A DNA stretch of 64,000 nt from Hemerocallis citrina (GCA_017893485.1 CM030367.1:140022774-140086773); one strand, 5' to 3'. Numbered from the stretch's first letter, positions 42,841-55,762 are shown. The notes: generated by a model from the sequence alone, not told the origin. Numbers and translations are program-made.

Positions 42841-45170
42841 ATGGAGAGTGGGTAAGGTTGCTCACAACTAGGTGACAATTTTTTGTCGGTACAAGAAGGT
42901 GATTTTACACCCATAGTTGACGAGCATCTAATACCAAAGCTAGATATGACATATGATACCCTTGTAGAATCAGAATATTTTTATGATAGTTTTGCGAAAT
43001 GTGGTGGGTTTCAAATGCGTAAGGGAGGTCAGAAACTCAAGGATGGTGAGGTAGTGGACAAGATGTTTCTTTGTAATAAAGCGAGGGTGTCGAAGTAAGA
43101 ATAATGAAGTTAGGATGGGAACTACATCTAGAACTGCTTGCAATGCTTTGGTTCATGTGAAATTAAACAAAGTAGCAAATTCATGGTCATTTTATTCATT
43201 TCATGAAGTACACAATCATGCTTTCACCTCACCCAGTAGACGATATTTGTTGCCACAAAACCGTGTTGTGTCTAGTTTAGATAAACTATTAATGAAACAA
43301 CTTTCGGGTGCTAATATCCCTACATGCAAACAAATGATTTTTTTTGAAAATACTAGTGGGGGATATGATAAGGTTGGATTTACTGAAACTGATGCTAGAA
43401 ATCATGAAAGAGACTTGAGGGAGTTAGTGAAAGATCACGATAGCCAAATGTTGATTGACTTTTTTCAATGGCAAAAGGAAAAAGATCCTTCATTTTTCTA
43501 TGCATTCGAGCAAGATGAGTGTGGTAGATTGTCTCATTGTATTTGGGTGGATGGAATTGCTCGGATGAATTATGAAGAGTTTGGTGATGTAGTTTCCTTT
43601 GATGCAACACAGTACAAATCGCTACGGAATGTTATTTGTTCCATTTGTTGGAATAAATAATCATTGGCAGTCAGTTTTTCTGGGTTGTGGTTTGGTTCGA
43701 AATGAAACAGCTTCCTCTTTTGTTTGGTTATTTGAAAAATGGTTAGGAGTCCTAAAACATGCTCCACTTGGCATTATAACGGATCAAGACCGCGGGATAG
43801 GTGCTGCAATAAAACAAGTTTTCTCTCAAATTCGTCATAGGTATTGCGTATGGCATATTTTAGATAAGATACCCGGAGAGGTGCCTTAATTAGTTCAAAA
43901 TGTTAAGTTTATGGAAGCTTTTAAAGATATTATTTGGAATTCTTATAACAGCATATCTTTTGAAGAAAAATGAAAGTCATTGATGATAGAATATGGAGCG
44001 GAAATAATAAATGGTTGAATGATAACTTTGAAATTCGTGAGAAATGGGCTCTCCTTTATCATAGACCTCACTTTTGGGCCGACATGTCAAGTAGCCAAAG
44101 AAGCGAGATAATGAATTCTTTCTTAAAGGAGCATACTCAAGGAAGTACTCACTTCTAGAATTTGCCGTAATCTTTGAGAGTAATTGGAAAACAAAGAGAA
44201 CAAGAACTTAAAGAAAATCATCGTAAAAAACCTAAATTGAAGACCGAATGGTATATGGAGGAACAAATGGCCCAAGTGTACACTTTGGTAATGTTCTATG
44301 ACTTCCAAAAGCAACTCAAATTAAGCCTGTTATATAATGTGAGTTTGGTGGAAGATCACGAGAATGCTGCAAATGCTTATTACGCAGTGAGGTTGTGTGG
44401 TAAAGTTGAAAAGGAGACCATGATTACTTATGCGAAGGGAACTTAGTTTGGTAGTTGTTCATGCTTCATGTTTGAATTTACTGGCATCCCTTGCAAGCAT
44501 CTTCTGGTTTTTCTTAAGTACTCAAATTGTAATGAACTTCCACAACAATATATTTTACGAAGATGGTCATGCGAGGTGATTAGAAGAAACTACACCTTCA
44601 CAAATATTAGAGGCATTGATGAAGGCAATGACACGAATTTTGCATCCCGCCATTGTGAGTTGAGTAACTTAGCAAAACAACAAGTTGAGATTGGATTAGC
44701 TTCCGATGAAGGTTACGCGTTCATGCGTGAAAACATGCTCAAGTGTATTAAAGGCTTTGTTCCCATGCAACCTCAAGGTAGTGGAGTAGCCAAAGGTAGT
44801 GGAACACGGCCTTGTGGGAAGGACTTGCTATTGTCTCAAGTTTCCGTTGAAGAGCCAAGCCAATGCAAAACTAAGGGAAGACCAAGTGGAAAGAGGTTGA
44901 AGCCAATGCGAGAGAAAACTAGAGGTAAACCAAGAAAGGGCAATTGTTGCAATTTGCGGGGGCAAGGCCACAATGCGAGAACTTGTCCAAAGAAGCTTGA
45001 TAGGTATAGTATGTCTAAGTATCTCAACTTTCATATTAGTTGTTTAAATTTGGATATTATTCGTGACTATATTTTTCTTTATTTTTCTTTTGTTTAGTGC
45101 GTTAAATGCACAAGAAGTGGATTCCTCTAGTGAAGAAAATTCCGATGACACTGCGGATACAATGAACTAA
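42841..45170 (+). pseudogene. FAR1-like Mutator transposase, frameshifted
   Basis: Cut-and-paste transposase related to FAR1/FHY3. Pieces in order: a FAR1-type DNA-binding N-terminus (42883-43098, LVESEYFYDSFAKCGGF); a linker to 43600 (GGYDKVGFTETDARNHERDL); the MULE domain with first catalytic Asp in VSFDATQYKS (about 43590) and second in IITDQDRGIGAAI (about 43780); a region to 44446 (AAKAYYAV-like NAANAYYAVRLCGK); a SWIM zinc finger (CFMF...GIPCKHLLVFLK, about 44461-44520); and a CCNLRGQGHNARTC zinc knuckle (about 44947-44990). A short last exon (45099-45170, EVDSSSEENSDDTADT) follows a GTATAG...TTTAG intron. Frame changes near 43100, 43640 and 43890-43970 plus a stop at 44156 inactivate it. 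Confidence 0.85.
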
Positions 45171-45182
45171 GAAAAGTGTTTG

Positions 45183-48100
45183 TGTAACACCCCGCAAAAT
45201 TGAAAATTACAATTTTGCCCCTGGGTGTTACGCACGTATATTTTTGTAATGTGTTTCACTACATATTTTGGATTCGTACTATTTATACATTTTTCGTATT
45301 GATTTCAGTCAACTAAAATATAATATTTCAATCCCTGGAATTTACGTGCTTTTTACGTGTTTTGATGCACGTGTTTCCACCACTACGTACAATGTTTTCT
45401 ATAGGTTTAAATTATTTATTTTTATGTATTTAAATCTATTTTATAAAACTGAAATTTATTTTTCCCTTATTTTGATTAAAATGCATTTTTCGATTTTCTG
45501 CACGTATAATGCACGTGCTTTCTACGTGTTGTGATTTCATCATGAAAAATATGTAAATTAGTAAAAGTAATTTTGACTATAGTATTTTTAATTATATTTA
45601 ATGACTTTTCATCAATAAAGTCGATTTTCGCATTTTCATGTTTTCACGTGCAACGCACGTGTTTATTTCGGTGCGCGCATTTAGGCGTATCCTTTCTCGA
45701 AACGAATTTCATAAAATGTGTGTGCTTTTAATTTGAACTAACTTTACTTAATAATATAGTATACAATATATAGTGTATAATATATAGTATGATAATTATA
45801 TGTATGATATAATGTATAAAATGTGAGATAGATTAAATGGAAATGAGTGGGTTTTAGTTGGGGGGGCCGTTAAAAGACTTGGGCTGTTGAATTTGTAATA
45901 GGATGAAATGGAAATGGGTTGAATAAATGAGTTGGAATAGATGGGCCATGGTTATGTGCTAATATATATATGAAAAGTGAAATGAATTAAGAGTTGGAGG
46001 CCCACTTGGTGTGAAAACAGCACACTTGAGTCCGGTTTCCTATTTGTGTGCTGTGTAGTGACCGGATTTTGTAGTAGGGAGAGGAAAGGTTGGAGATTAA
46101 TTTTAGTAATTTATTAGGTGTGTAATTTTGTAATTTGAACCCTAGCAAAATTCTATAAATAGCCCCATCCTCTTCTCTTTTGTCCACACCAAAATAAAAT
46201 AAATAAGAGTAAGAAAAAGAAAGAGAGAAGAGAGTTTTGTGCTTGGAGGCCATTGCTAGGAGGAGAAGAGTTAGGAGTCTTGGAGCTAGAAGTGGTGATC
46301 ATTCTTTCAATCGTTCAAGCTTTCAATCAAGGTGGGTGATCCTATACTTTCTAATTGTAGGGATTGCATGCTAAATGAGTAGTAAAAATTTGATGTGAAA
46401 ATTAGAAGATAAATTCATGTTTTTTTTTTATGTATGTCAAATTGTAGAAATGTTATTATTAATTAAGAGACAAAGTATTGTCATGATGTTTGAAAATTGA
46501 GAACAAAAAGTAAGGAGTAATTGTCATTTGTATGTTAATAGATTCTAGTTGAAAAGATTTCTCTTATGTTTAAAGAGGAATTTTTGTAAAATAAAATGGG
46601 TATACATAACTTATTTTAACTTGTTGTAATAGAATATAAATTTTTCATAGTTTGATTAAAATGAAGAATTTCAATTCATGTAATAAAAGAGAAGAAATAG
46701 ATTGAAATTTAGATAGATTATCAAATGTGAATTTTTAAAGCCATAAACTTTTACTAATGAGTACTTTTCAATCTAAATAAATTTGAATTTACTCGATTAT
46801 TATTTTTTTTGATTTCATCTCAGTCCAAAAGTGAGATTTATTCCAATGTCCTAAATATTGGATTATTGGGTGAACAAGTGTTATTAAAAGAAACCAAATT
46901 CAAAATAGTATTAACAAAAATACATTAATACAACTTCTAAATAGAAAATATAATTGGACTTATTGGTTAGCCAGTGAATACTATTTATAAGAGGTTTTAG
47001 GTTCGAAACTTGGTAGCTATACTTTTATTTTTAAATTATTCAATTAAATCCGAAACTGGATAGTTACCATAAAATGGATTCGTTTTGGTTTATGACACCA
47101 GTCCACAATGGACTTAGTGGCTAGTTTGGTTGGTGTCATGAATTACTGACCCGGGTTCGAAACTTGTTGCCACCATTTTTATTTTATTTTTGTTTCTCTC
47201 AAAAACTGCTTATTTATGGAAGTTACTGACTTTGGAAAGAAACAAATATTATTCACTCTTCCTTATTAAGTTGCACAAAGAATTTACTAAGAATAGTTTA
47301 ATTTCTTATCTTGTATTTTTTTAAAGTGGCAAATGCACTTTGTTTCCAAAATTATTATTTTGAATAAATAATTCTTTTGAATAAAAGAAAAATATGTAAC
47401 ACGATTATCTCGTTATATACAATCCCTTTTGTTGAGTAAGAATGCTAAATGAGATTAAAAATTTGTGTGAATTCATATAAAGTTTGGAAATAAATTATTT
47501 ATAAATTGTTTGACTTGACAAGATCATGTAAATATGTTTATTTGTTGACGAGATCATGTAAATATGCTTGTTTGTAGTCGCGAACTTTTATGTGATTTAT
47601 TTTATTTTTGTTTCTCTCAAAAACTGCTTATTTATGGAAGTTACTGACTTTGGAAAGAAACAAATATTATTCACTCTTCCTTATTAAGTTGCACAAAGAA
47701 TTTACTAAGAATAGTTTAATTTCTTATCTTGTATTTTTTTAAAGTGGCAAATGCACTTTGTTTCCAAAATTATTATTTTGAATAAATAATTCTTTTGAAT
47801 AAAAGAAAAATATGTAACACGATTATCTCGTTATAAACAATCCCTTTTGTTGAGTAAGAATGCTAAATGAGATTAAAAGTTTGTGTGAATTCATATAAAG
47901 TTTGGAAATAAATTATTTATAAATTGTTTGACTTGACAAGATCATGTAAATATGTTTATTTGTTGACGAGATCAATTAAATATGCTTGTTTGTAGTCACG
48001 AACTTTTATGTGATTAATTTTTCCAAAAAAAGAGATTTGGATTCATGCCATAGACTCATGAAAAGAATTGATGTCTTAGAAAGATAGTGAACGAATTGGA

Positions 48101-49324
48101 TGATGTTAAACAAGACCTATACCAAGTTGTGAATAGATAAAGAGTACTTTGAGTTAAGACATGTTTGATGAAGGGTATATGTACCCATGTTTCTTGTACA
48201 TGAAAGTTTATGATGTAGAGTTAGTAAGACCTTGGTACCGGCATTATTGAAAGAAAGGATTTGAGAAATGATTTGGAGATATGGCTAAGGAGCCATCTCA
48301 TATTTGTTGATTAAGTTCGGTAGGAGGTAAAAACTAATTCTATGAGTGAAAATTATTCATGTCTTAAACTTAAGAAAAATTAGGCACATAAGTGAAGATG
48401 TAGTAAACTTAGGGAAACGTAAGTGGGGTGCTCTATATAGTCGGCAGTGGACTCCAAGACTATAGACCCAGTTGGTGGACTGAGGTTGCCCCGTGGGAGA
48501 CGGATTATTATATTTTAACTCGGGACTATGAGGACGGGTCAGCGGTGGACTCCGGGATCTTGAGTAGTCGGACGGATGGGCTTTTGTGTTTACCGTCTCC
48601 AATGTATATATATATATACTGGGCTAGAGGTTCACATACGGGACGATTCGCACGATGTGGAATCTGTTATAACAGCCGGCGGTGGACTCCAAGGCTGGGA
48701 TTCAAATTCGTGGAATAGTCTGAACTTTGTTTTGCTACCGGGTAGTTTTCATGGCGAGGGATCGAGCCCTGTATTGTGAAGTACGTAGGCGCTTGCCCTC
48801 GGACCTATGTAGTATGGGATGCATAGAATCTGAACAAGTGTGCATTAGTGTCATCCTAGTGTAGAATTGTGTGCATTAGGCATTAAGGCATGACATACAC
48901 TTATATTTAGAATAATCACCTTTGACATGTTATTTATTCATTTCAATTTTATTGTGTCTTCTTAAAGTATGAGATCGTTATACTATTCCCGGCATAGAGA
49001 GGATAGCCGTGTATAACATTTCATCAGTTGTAAGTAACTGACGTGCCCACAAACTGACATGCAGGTAATGGACTATTCATGGAGTTATAAAGTGGATATG
49101 CTGTTGCTGTTTAGAAGTTAAAGAAGTTGCAAATGATGTAAAATTGTACAAGTTATATTTATGTTTTCAATTGTTGTAAGTTTTCCGCTGTGTAAAAACC
49201 AAGTGTAAAAAAACTCTGATGTAATATTGAAAAGTTTTAAAATTTCCTTGTAAAATTGTACGAAGTGAAGTAAAGATCATGTGAAATCTCGAATTTATCC
49301 TTATTTAAAATTCGGGGCGTTACA
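45183..49324 (+). mobile_element. 4.1-kb solo LTR, long TGTAA family, TSD GTTTG
   Basis: Starts TGTAACACCCCGCAAAATT and ends ATTCGGGGCGTTACA with exact TSD GTTTG at 45178-45182 and 49325-49329. No coding sequence and no second LTR. A promoter-like TATAAATAGCCCC lies near 46155. The core near 48809-48860 is shared, in reverse, with the solo LTR 6138-9592. It sits only about 12 bases after the stop of the Mutator transposase. Frames 45268-45534, 45987-46253 and 48357-48779 are not supported as genes. Confidence 0.9.
47178..48013. repeat. 418-bp tandem duplication inside solo LTR
   Basis: The block 'tttgtttctctcaaaaactgc ... cgaacttttatgtgatt' occurs twice, at 47178-47595 and 47596-48013, with only a handful of differences (for example 'atatacaatcc' / 'ataaacaatcc'). 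Confidence 0.92.
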
Positions 49325-51019
49325 GTTTGATTCACTGTTATGTTTTAAATTTAGTCCTATTGTATTTTTTTTTTTCTGCTGTTGTGTTTGTAGGCAGTGA
49401 TGAAAAGTCAAAATGATCAAGTTCAATTATGTGTTTCCCCCACCTACCAACTCAAGTTTAATTATGTGCATCACTTTTTACGGGTGACTATGTTGGCTGA
49501 TTGTATGTTCAGTCTGTTTCAGTTTGGTTCCAAGGTTGAGCTATTTTTGTTGTTGTTTATTAGCTTTCGACAACTCTGTTTATGATATGCAATGAAGGGA
49601 CTTATTGAGATCTTTTTTTTTGTTTGTTTCCCAACGTAAATTTTGATTTTGATTACGTTAGTCCCTTCATTGTAGATCCTTAGTAGAGGTGGGGTGCTAC
49701 AAATTGGGCAGCAACTATTAGGCATGGCAGCCATAGTGCTTCTCAATTTGTATGCATTTGATACACTTGTAGTTGATTCAAAATTGGCATAACAATTCCA
49801 TTTTAATAAGCTATGTTGTTTCCGAACCTACTATATTTTGAGTATTCATGTTGTTGTGAAATCATGCTCTCTGTTTATGTTGTGAAATTAAGCTCTAAAG
49901 TCATTTTTGTAAATGCAAAGTGGAAGCATTTTAAACAGCTGCAGCAGAAGTAACTAAATTTAAGCAGCAGCAGCTGCAGCTCAAGCAACATCAGCAGCAG
50001 TTCAGGCAACGGTAGCAGTTCAAGCTCTATTTAATTGTAATATTATGCAATTTCTGGCTTTAATATTTTTTTTAATGACCTGGAGTCTGATACTATTGTG
50101 TATTAGAAATTGAGCGCTGGAGTTTGATCTCAGTTTATGTTATTTTCCATACATTTTGAATGATATGGTTTGAATGTGCTTTGTTTGAATGATATGGCTT
50201 GTTGGTTTGAATGAGCTTTTGTTTGGAAACTCTTTTTGTGAGCTCTGTTTGCAGCATGTTTTGAGCTTGGTTTCTCAAGTTGCCTAGTTCTTTAGGAACA
50301 TACTGAATCCCCAATGATGAAGCACCTCTGAACGAGGATAGAAACAATAACAACGAATTAGTTGAGACAAAGTAATTGATGAAAACCATCAATAAGATAC
50401 TATCTTGCCAGCACAAAACTCATTTCATTTGCTTTTTCAAGTCTTGCTCTGTTTTTTTGAAGGAATATCAGACGAATACTATCTATCACATAAATAAAAA
50501 CCGTACTTGTCACCTAATAACATATATAATTGCAAAACAGTACTAATCATCTCAGATATAAATCTCAACAAATAGACCTTGGTTCAGCTAAGAGGTAATG
50601 AGTGCCTTTAATAATTTGAATGGCAAAAAGTTGATCAAACATATGGAGACTCTAGTTCATTTCCCATACTGGAGCATCATTCAATAAGTTGATTTCCCTG
50701 AATGCACTAAAACTGAAAGATAAAAAAACTATACCAATACTGAAAATGAATTCAAATAAAAACACTCAAATTGCACAGAAAATATTACTTCATTTGAAAT
50801 TTTCTAGTACATTCTTAGCCATTACAACATTCCATTACATATATCAAAGCCATTACAACATTCCATTACACATAACTACAGTAAACTTGTGTTCTCCACT
50901 CCTACATTAACAAACAAATGAAAACACACTCAAATTGCACACAAAACTTAGTTAGCTATTTCAGCTCCAATTGAACAAAACTTGTGTTCATGAACTCTGC
51001 TAGCAAGCAGTTTCTTAGT
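49325..51019. other. MULE interior, non-coding, with CAG-rich tract
   Basis: AT-rich. Contains an acceptor-like TTTGTAG/GCAGTGATG at 49393 that may be a 3'-UTR exon of the transposase, and a CAG/CAGCTG-rich tract at 49936-50025. Short frames here show no family features. Confidence 0.4.
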
Positions 51020-51107
51020 TAGCTATTTCAGCTCCATCTACTTCATCATCTTCTGATTCGGTTAGTCTAGTACCTCGTCTTCCTGATCCTCGTATGCTGC
51101 TGAAATT
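51020..51107 (-). pseudogene. possible last exon of a second MULE-borne gene
   Basis: On the minus strand a long T-rich tract ending AAAATTTCAG is followed by an open stretch SIRGSGRRGTRLTESEDDEV and DGAEIAN then TAA. The acidic, Arg/Gly-rich end and good acceptor look like a small terminal exon. No upstream exon was found, so this may be coincidence. Confidence 0.22.
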
Positions 51108-51197
51108 TTAAAAAAAAACAAAAAAAAACAACACAAGGATTAGCTACTCTTCGTAGTCATTGTTGTTGCATGATTTGTAACCTCTAAATTAATGTTG

Positions 51198-51765
51198 CAA
51201 TTTTTGAAATGGTAGTAGGCTCAGAAAACAACTTTTTAAAATGATAGTAGGCTAATAAAACCTCAGTTCAGCAAAAAAATCAAAATCTTCAGTGCATCAA
51301 ATGCAGCAGAGAAGTGGACAAACATCTGTATTTCCAAATAAAAAAATGCTGCAAATTGCTTAACAATTCAATCATCACTGGCTAGGGCTGCATATTAATG
51401 CCATGCCATCTAGTTTGTTTAAATGAGTATTATATATATAGAGAAGTCTTCAGCTGCGCACCCCTCTCCTTCTTCCGCTGTCTCCCTTAATGAAAAAAAA
51501 CCCTAGCTAATTCTCCGACGTGATCTCTTCAGCAATTTTTGCAATTGTAGTAGGCTCAGAAAACAACTTTTTAAAATGATAGTAGGCTAATAAAACCTCA
51601 GTTCAGCAAAAGATTCAAAATTTTCAGTGCATCAAATGCAGCAGAGAAGTGGACAAGCATCCGTATTTCCAAATAAAAAAATGCTGCAAATTGCTCAACA
51701 ATTCAATCATCACTGACTAGGGCTGCATATTAATGCCATGCCATCTAGTTTGTTTAAATGAGTAT
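51198..51765. repeat. 235-bp direct repeat flanking a solo MULE terminus
   Basis: A 235-bp sequence occurs at 51198-51430 and again at 51531-51765 (shared 'gtagtaggctcagaaaacaac', 'cagtgcatcaaatgcagcag', 'cactg.ctagggctgcatatt'). Between them, 51431-51530 is an internally deleted copy of the MULE terminus (GAGAAGTCTTCAGCTGCGCACC and 'aaaccctagctaattctccg'). Confidence 0.8.
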
Positions 51766-52224
51766 TTTAACTCAACCAAAACATAAACAGTCTCCTTCTC
51801 TCCTTCGTGTTCCCTCATTCATTTGCAAAACTAACAGTGAGGAACGTATAGCAAATGCAAGACTAGCAGTAAATTAACATCATTGCCTACATAGCAAATG
51901 CAGCAGCAACAACAAATGAAGAAAGAGCAAAGTATAGCAAATGCAACAAATTAACATAGAGCAAAGGCTCATTACTCAATTCTACCAAATTATAGCAACT
52001 TAGTATCATATAATAACTCAAGCCTACTATCTTGTGAATATTCATCATTACCTACTGATGCAACCAAAGTAAAAAATGCAACAAACTGAACAAAATGAGA
52101 ATCAAACACTTCCCTTCAGTATCATACTATCAAATGGCAGAACTCAACTCCGAGCCTCATACGATTTGGGTAGATTTGGGTAGTTGGCGGAATAGTCAAT
52201 TTCGGAGATAGGGTTTGAGGGAAG

Positions 52225-52690
52225 GTTGAGATGGGATGAGGTTTCTTCGATTTGGGGAAGAGAAGAGGGTTTCTTTGATTTCGCTTTCATAAAGAGGGAT
52301 GCGATTTGGGGAGCCAGGGTTTCGATTTGGGAGGAATTCCAAGAGCAGCAGAAAGGAGAGTTTAGGGGGAGGAGCAACGGGTCTCAATTTGGGGAAGAGG
52401 GTTTTGGCTCTTCGATTTGGGGAAGAGATCAGGTCGGGGAAGTAGCTAGGGTTTTTTTTCTCTTTATCGATTTAGGGAAGGAGAGAAGGAGAGAGATAGC
52501 GGTGAAGGAGAGAACGGGAGAAGGATAGCCATCGGATAGGGGTGGTTTTCCTATTTTATCCCCATCTTCATTAAGGGAGAGAGCGGGAGAAGGAGTGCCA
52601 TTAGACCTTCATCATGATCATGATGAAGATCAAACGGCTAGGGTATGGTGCGCACGAGAGTGCACAAGAGAGGGGTGCGCAACTGAAGAC

Positions 52691-52694
<4 letters not shown>
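52225..52694 (-). repeat. right terminal inverted repeat of the MULE
   Basis: Reverse complement of 41989-42455, starting AGAAGTCTTCAGTTGCGCAC when read inward from the right end. Shared inner units are 'cgatttggggaag'. Overlapping frames (52144-52387, 52226-52528) are shadows of the terminus. Confidence 0.88.

Positions 52695-52695
<1 letters not shown>

Positions 52696-52771
<76 letters not shown>
52696..52771. repeat. TA microsatellite
   Basis: About 38 uninterrupted TA units directly outside the MULE right end. It generates spurious YIYIYI frames on both strands. Confidence 0.97.
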
Positions 52772-52775
<4 letters not shown>

Positions 52776-55599
52776 CCATGCACCAAGTGCACGCAGCTTG
52801 GTGCATATGGCTATTAACTCCACTATGAATTGAAAACACGAAATTGTAACTATTAAAGTTAGAGGATCATCAATTTGCAGAAGCATACAGTTCCAACTCA
52901 ACCAAATGAAATGAAAACAAGAAATCATAACTATTAAAGATAAAGGACAATCAATGGCAGAAGCATCCAACTCAACATTCTATAGATTTTCTGATTGCAA
53001 TAGTGAACAATAAGATGTAAAAAAAGTAACACCTTCATTTTCACAATCTCTTATTATTATGATCAAACCTAAAGACATGATGATAAACATACAGAGAGGT
53101 AGTGACATCTCTTCCATCAGTTTAACTTACAAAATTACTTGAACATAATCAAATAACAGCTGAACATAAATAACAACCATTAAACACTGCAACAAATACA
53201 TCCAGCTTAAATCACACTTCTGAACAGACCACGATGTTATCAACTTATCATAGGAAACAAATTTAATAGGGAAGGGTTTACTGTTCTTGCTAACATTTAT
53301 CCCACATTTTCTATTGCAATACAAAAAGGAGATGCATATATACACGATTCTAAGATAAAAAAACCTACACCAGAATGGTGGTACCCGTTCAATCCCTATC
53401 AAGCGAAACTTTTGAGACTGTCCCGTTTTTTGCTTCTTCGATTATCAACCAACCCAAAACAGACTGTCCAGTTTCCTTCCATTGTTTTAATAAACCTTCT
53501 TGTGTGAGAAACTATTAGGTCAGGAAGATGTGGGTTGAGAAGGTATGTTGTCGTTAGCATCATTTGGTTTTAGTTTCTTGAATCTGTCAAGGAATTTGAG
53601 TGACGTTAGCTTGTATCGCATACATATGATTTGCAACCCTTTACATGAGAGTTGCAGACAAGGAAACTGTTCATGCAGATGATCCATGCAGATTGGAGAG
53701 GAGGATATTTCCCATTCCCTGTGTGAAGCACATGTATCTTTGACTTCAAAAGTGCTCCCTCTCATATCTTTCAACTTGAATAAATTGATTGGATTTTGTT
53801 GTAAACATGTTAGATTAGTTAGAAACAGAAATATGTATTTTCAAATAATAACGAATTTAATATTGGACATCCAAATTGAGAAAATTTATTAATCAGTTTG
53901 CTAGATATTCTTCCCTAGATCAACAATACAATCATAACTTACTTTATCGCAAGCAAATGTATCCATATTTATTATAGATCGCAAGTATAAAAATATATTA
54001 ACCGTTGTCTTTAAATTAGTCATATTCCTCCCAATACTGATCAACTGCAGCTGAAGAATATTTCCCAATACAACTTTTCCCAAAAATAATCTGCGAAGCA
54101 GCTTCTGAAAAGAGAAAGCTTATAACCTGGTAAAATAAGATAGTCATGTCTATATCATTCTAGTATATTGGCCTGGTTCAAATTGGCTTTCATTGTTCTA
54201 TTGTTGCGTAAATGTTGTCTCGACCCCCTACCCATAGATCATTGAGTACTAAGCAGACACTTCTATCTTCTATTTGGTTGCAGTATAGCAACTGACACAT
54301 GAATCTGACATGACACACACTATCTTGGTGTTTTATCATTTTCGTGTTTTTGCTTCTTAGATCATACTCAATAAGTGATGCAAAAGTTAATATTTTCAAT
54401 AACCAATGATACTATTTCATTTTCCTCCACATATTTATAAGATTCAATAGCTTTTCTATACTTGTCTACTCCTGTTCATAAACTAAGATATATCATGCTG
54501 AAAAAAAGGTTGTATAATGCAAACAAAATTCTTAGTTAGACCCCTTAAAAAAAAACATATCCTACAAACAACATACATGATACGCAAATGAAACCATGGG
54601 CAAATGTTTGTTTCCCACTCTACATTTTTATCAGTCCAACGTCATAATCAAAGGGATTTGAGAGCTTTGTCCGCCAACAGTTGACGATATATGAGCATCT
54701 AGGAATAGAAGACAACATAAGAAAATATCGAGCAGTTTCTTGTGGAAGGATCAATTCTGGAAATGACAGGTGGTTTAAACATATCTCCTTCTAGGGAGGT
54801 ACACATCGTTTGAATAAAGAACATGCAAATCTTCCAATTAAAAACCCAATTTCCATATCAGATTGATAATTAAAAGATCATAGACAAACCTCTCAATTTC
54901 TCCACTTATTTCAAGAGCCATATTCTCGAACTTAAACTAAAAGTTGCTTAGATCCGAGAAGGCATCCTACTGCTTTGCCTTTCAAACCTACAAATAATTT
55001 ATAAGATAATCAATATACAAGTAATCTACAAACAAATGTTAATGATTCATATTGGATAAAGATCACGGAATGACCACATGTTTGATATGCTCTAATAAAG
55101 GTAATAAGATGCTTAGAATGAAAGGGAAGACACATCTAAATCCAAGTTCAAAATACCTTCAAAATACCTTCTCACAAAATGATCTTGGAAGTTCACTAAA
55201 TTGGCCGAGATAACCTGAGACGGTAATAAAACCCTGTTGAATAAACCACAATGCAAACCCTAACTGTTATCTTCACTCTCTCAACTTTATGATGTAAACT
55301 TTAAAAGATATATTCAAGCTATACATGTTGCTCCACTTTTAAATGACATAGTTTGAGATCCATTGAGGTGGTAACAATCTAATTTCCCAGGGTTGTAACA
55401 CATGTTTATTTATTAACTTTAGGCAATCATACTAAACATTCTAAACTTTTTACGACCAAAGCAAGCACCTCAGGTCGTCATCTTCTCAAGCGCTGGAAGA
55501 AAATTGATTATGTTGGATTCTATGTGGCAATAAATGTTTAATTTGAATATCTCTTTTTCGAGTACGCATATGATAAGTTTAATTCTTAGCCGCAAAATG
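52772..55599. other. AT-rich DNA without a supported gene
   Basis: Apart from the weak frame at 53520-53774, I see nothing convincing. An imperfect direct repeat 'ttgcagaagcatacagttccaactcaac' / 'tggcagaagcatccaactcaac' occurs near 52872 and 52955. The texture (long T/A runs, many stops) resembles introns or old non-coding repeats. Confidence 0.4.
53520..53774 (-). CDS. unrecognised 84-aa frame
   Basis: Minus-strand frame MKDMRGSTFEVKDTCASHRE ... LTSLKFLDRFKKLKPNDAND ending PTSS. Composition is mixed and protein-like, with a polar C-terminus and a proper stop, so it could be the last exon of a gene. Promoter, acceptor and partner exons were not identified. Confidence 0.22.
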   Translation of the reverse strand: MKDMRGSTFEVKDTCASHREWEISSSPICMDHLHEQFPCLQLSCKGLQIICMRYKLTSLKFLDRFKKLKPNDANDNIPSQPTSS

Positions 55600-55762
55600 C
55601 TAGACATACATGAGTTTTTACCCCAAACATACATTATAAATACATTGGGGTCCACTTCTCACTAAAAGACAAGGTTTAAACCTTGAACCTTGTCTTTTAG
55701 TGAGAAGTGAGCCCCAATGCATTTATAATGTATGTTTGGGATAAAAACTCATGTATGTCTAG
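55600..55762. mobile_element. 163-bp near-perfect palindromic MITE
   Basis: The two ~77-bp arms start CTAGACATACATGAGTTTT and meet at 'aaggtttaaaccttgaacctt'. Only a few bases differ between arms. If the outer TA of CTAG is the target duplication, the inverted repeat is GACATACATGAG, fitting a TA-targeting (Tc1/mariner-like) MITE; this class call is inference. A transcript would fold into a single long hairpin. Confidence 0.75.

Larger units (their letters stand above)
41989..52694 (+). mobile_element. Mutator-like element (FAR1/SWIM type)
   Basis: Long inverted termini (41989-42455 and 52225-52694) enclose a decayed Mutator-like transposase gene. Both ends abut TA-repeat DNA (41946-41970 and 52696-52771), so the 9-bp TSD is probably hidden in TATATATAT. 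The element is invaded by the solo LTR 45183-49324, leaving about 6.6 kb. Bases 49325-52224 carry no clear gene, apart from a possible small exon at 51020-51107. Confidence 0.82.

Noticed and set aside
46975..47170. Further GGTTCGAAACTTG motifs in the 45183-49324 LTR
   Set aside because: Same B-box-like words without tRNA structure; probably conserved LTR sequence.
52595..52970. Several frames with YIYIYIYI runs on both strands
   Set aside because: Translations of the TA microsatellite 52696-52771 and the MULE terminus.
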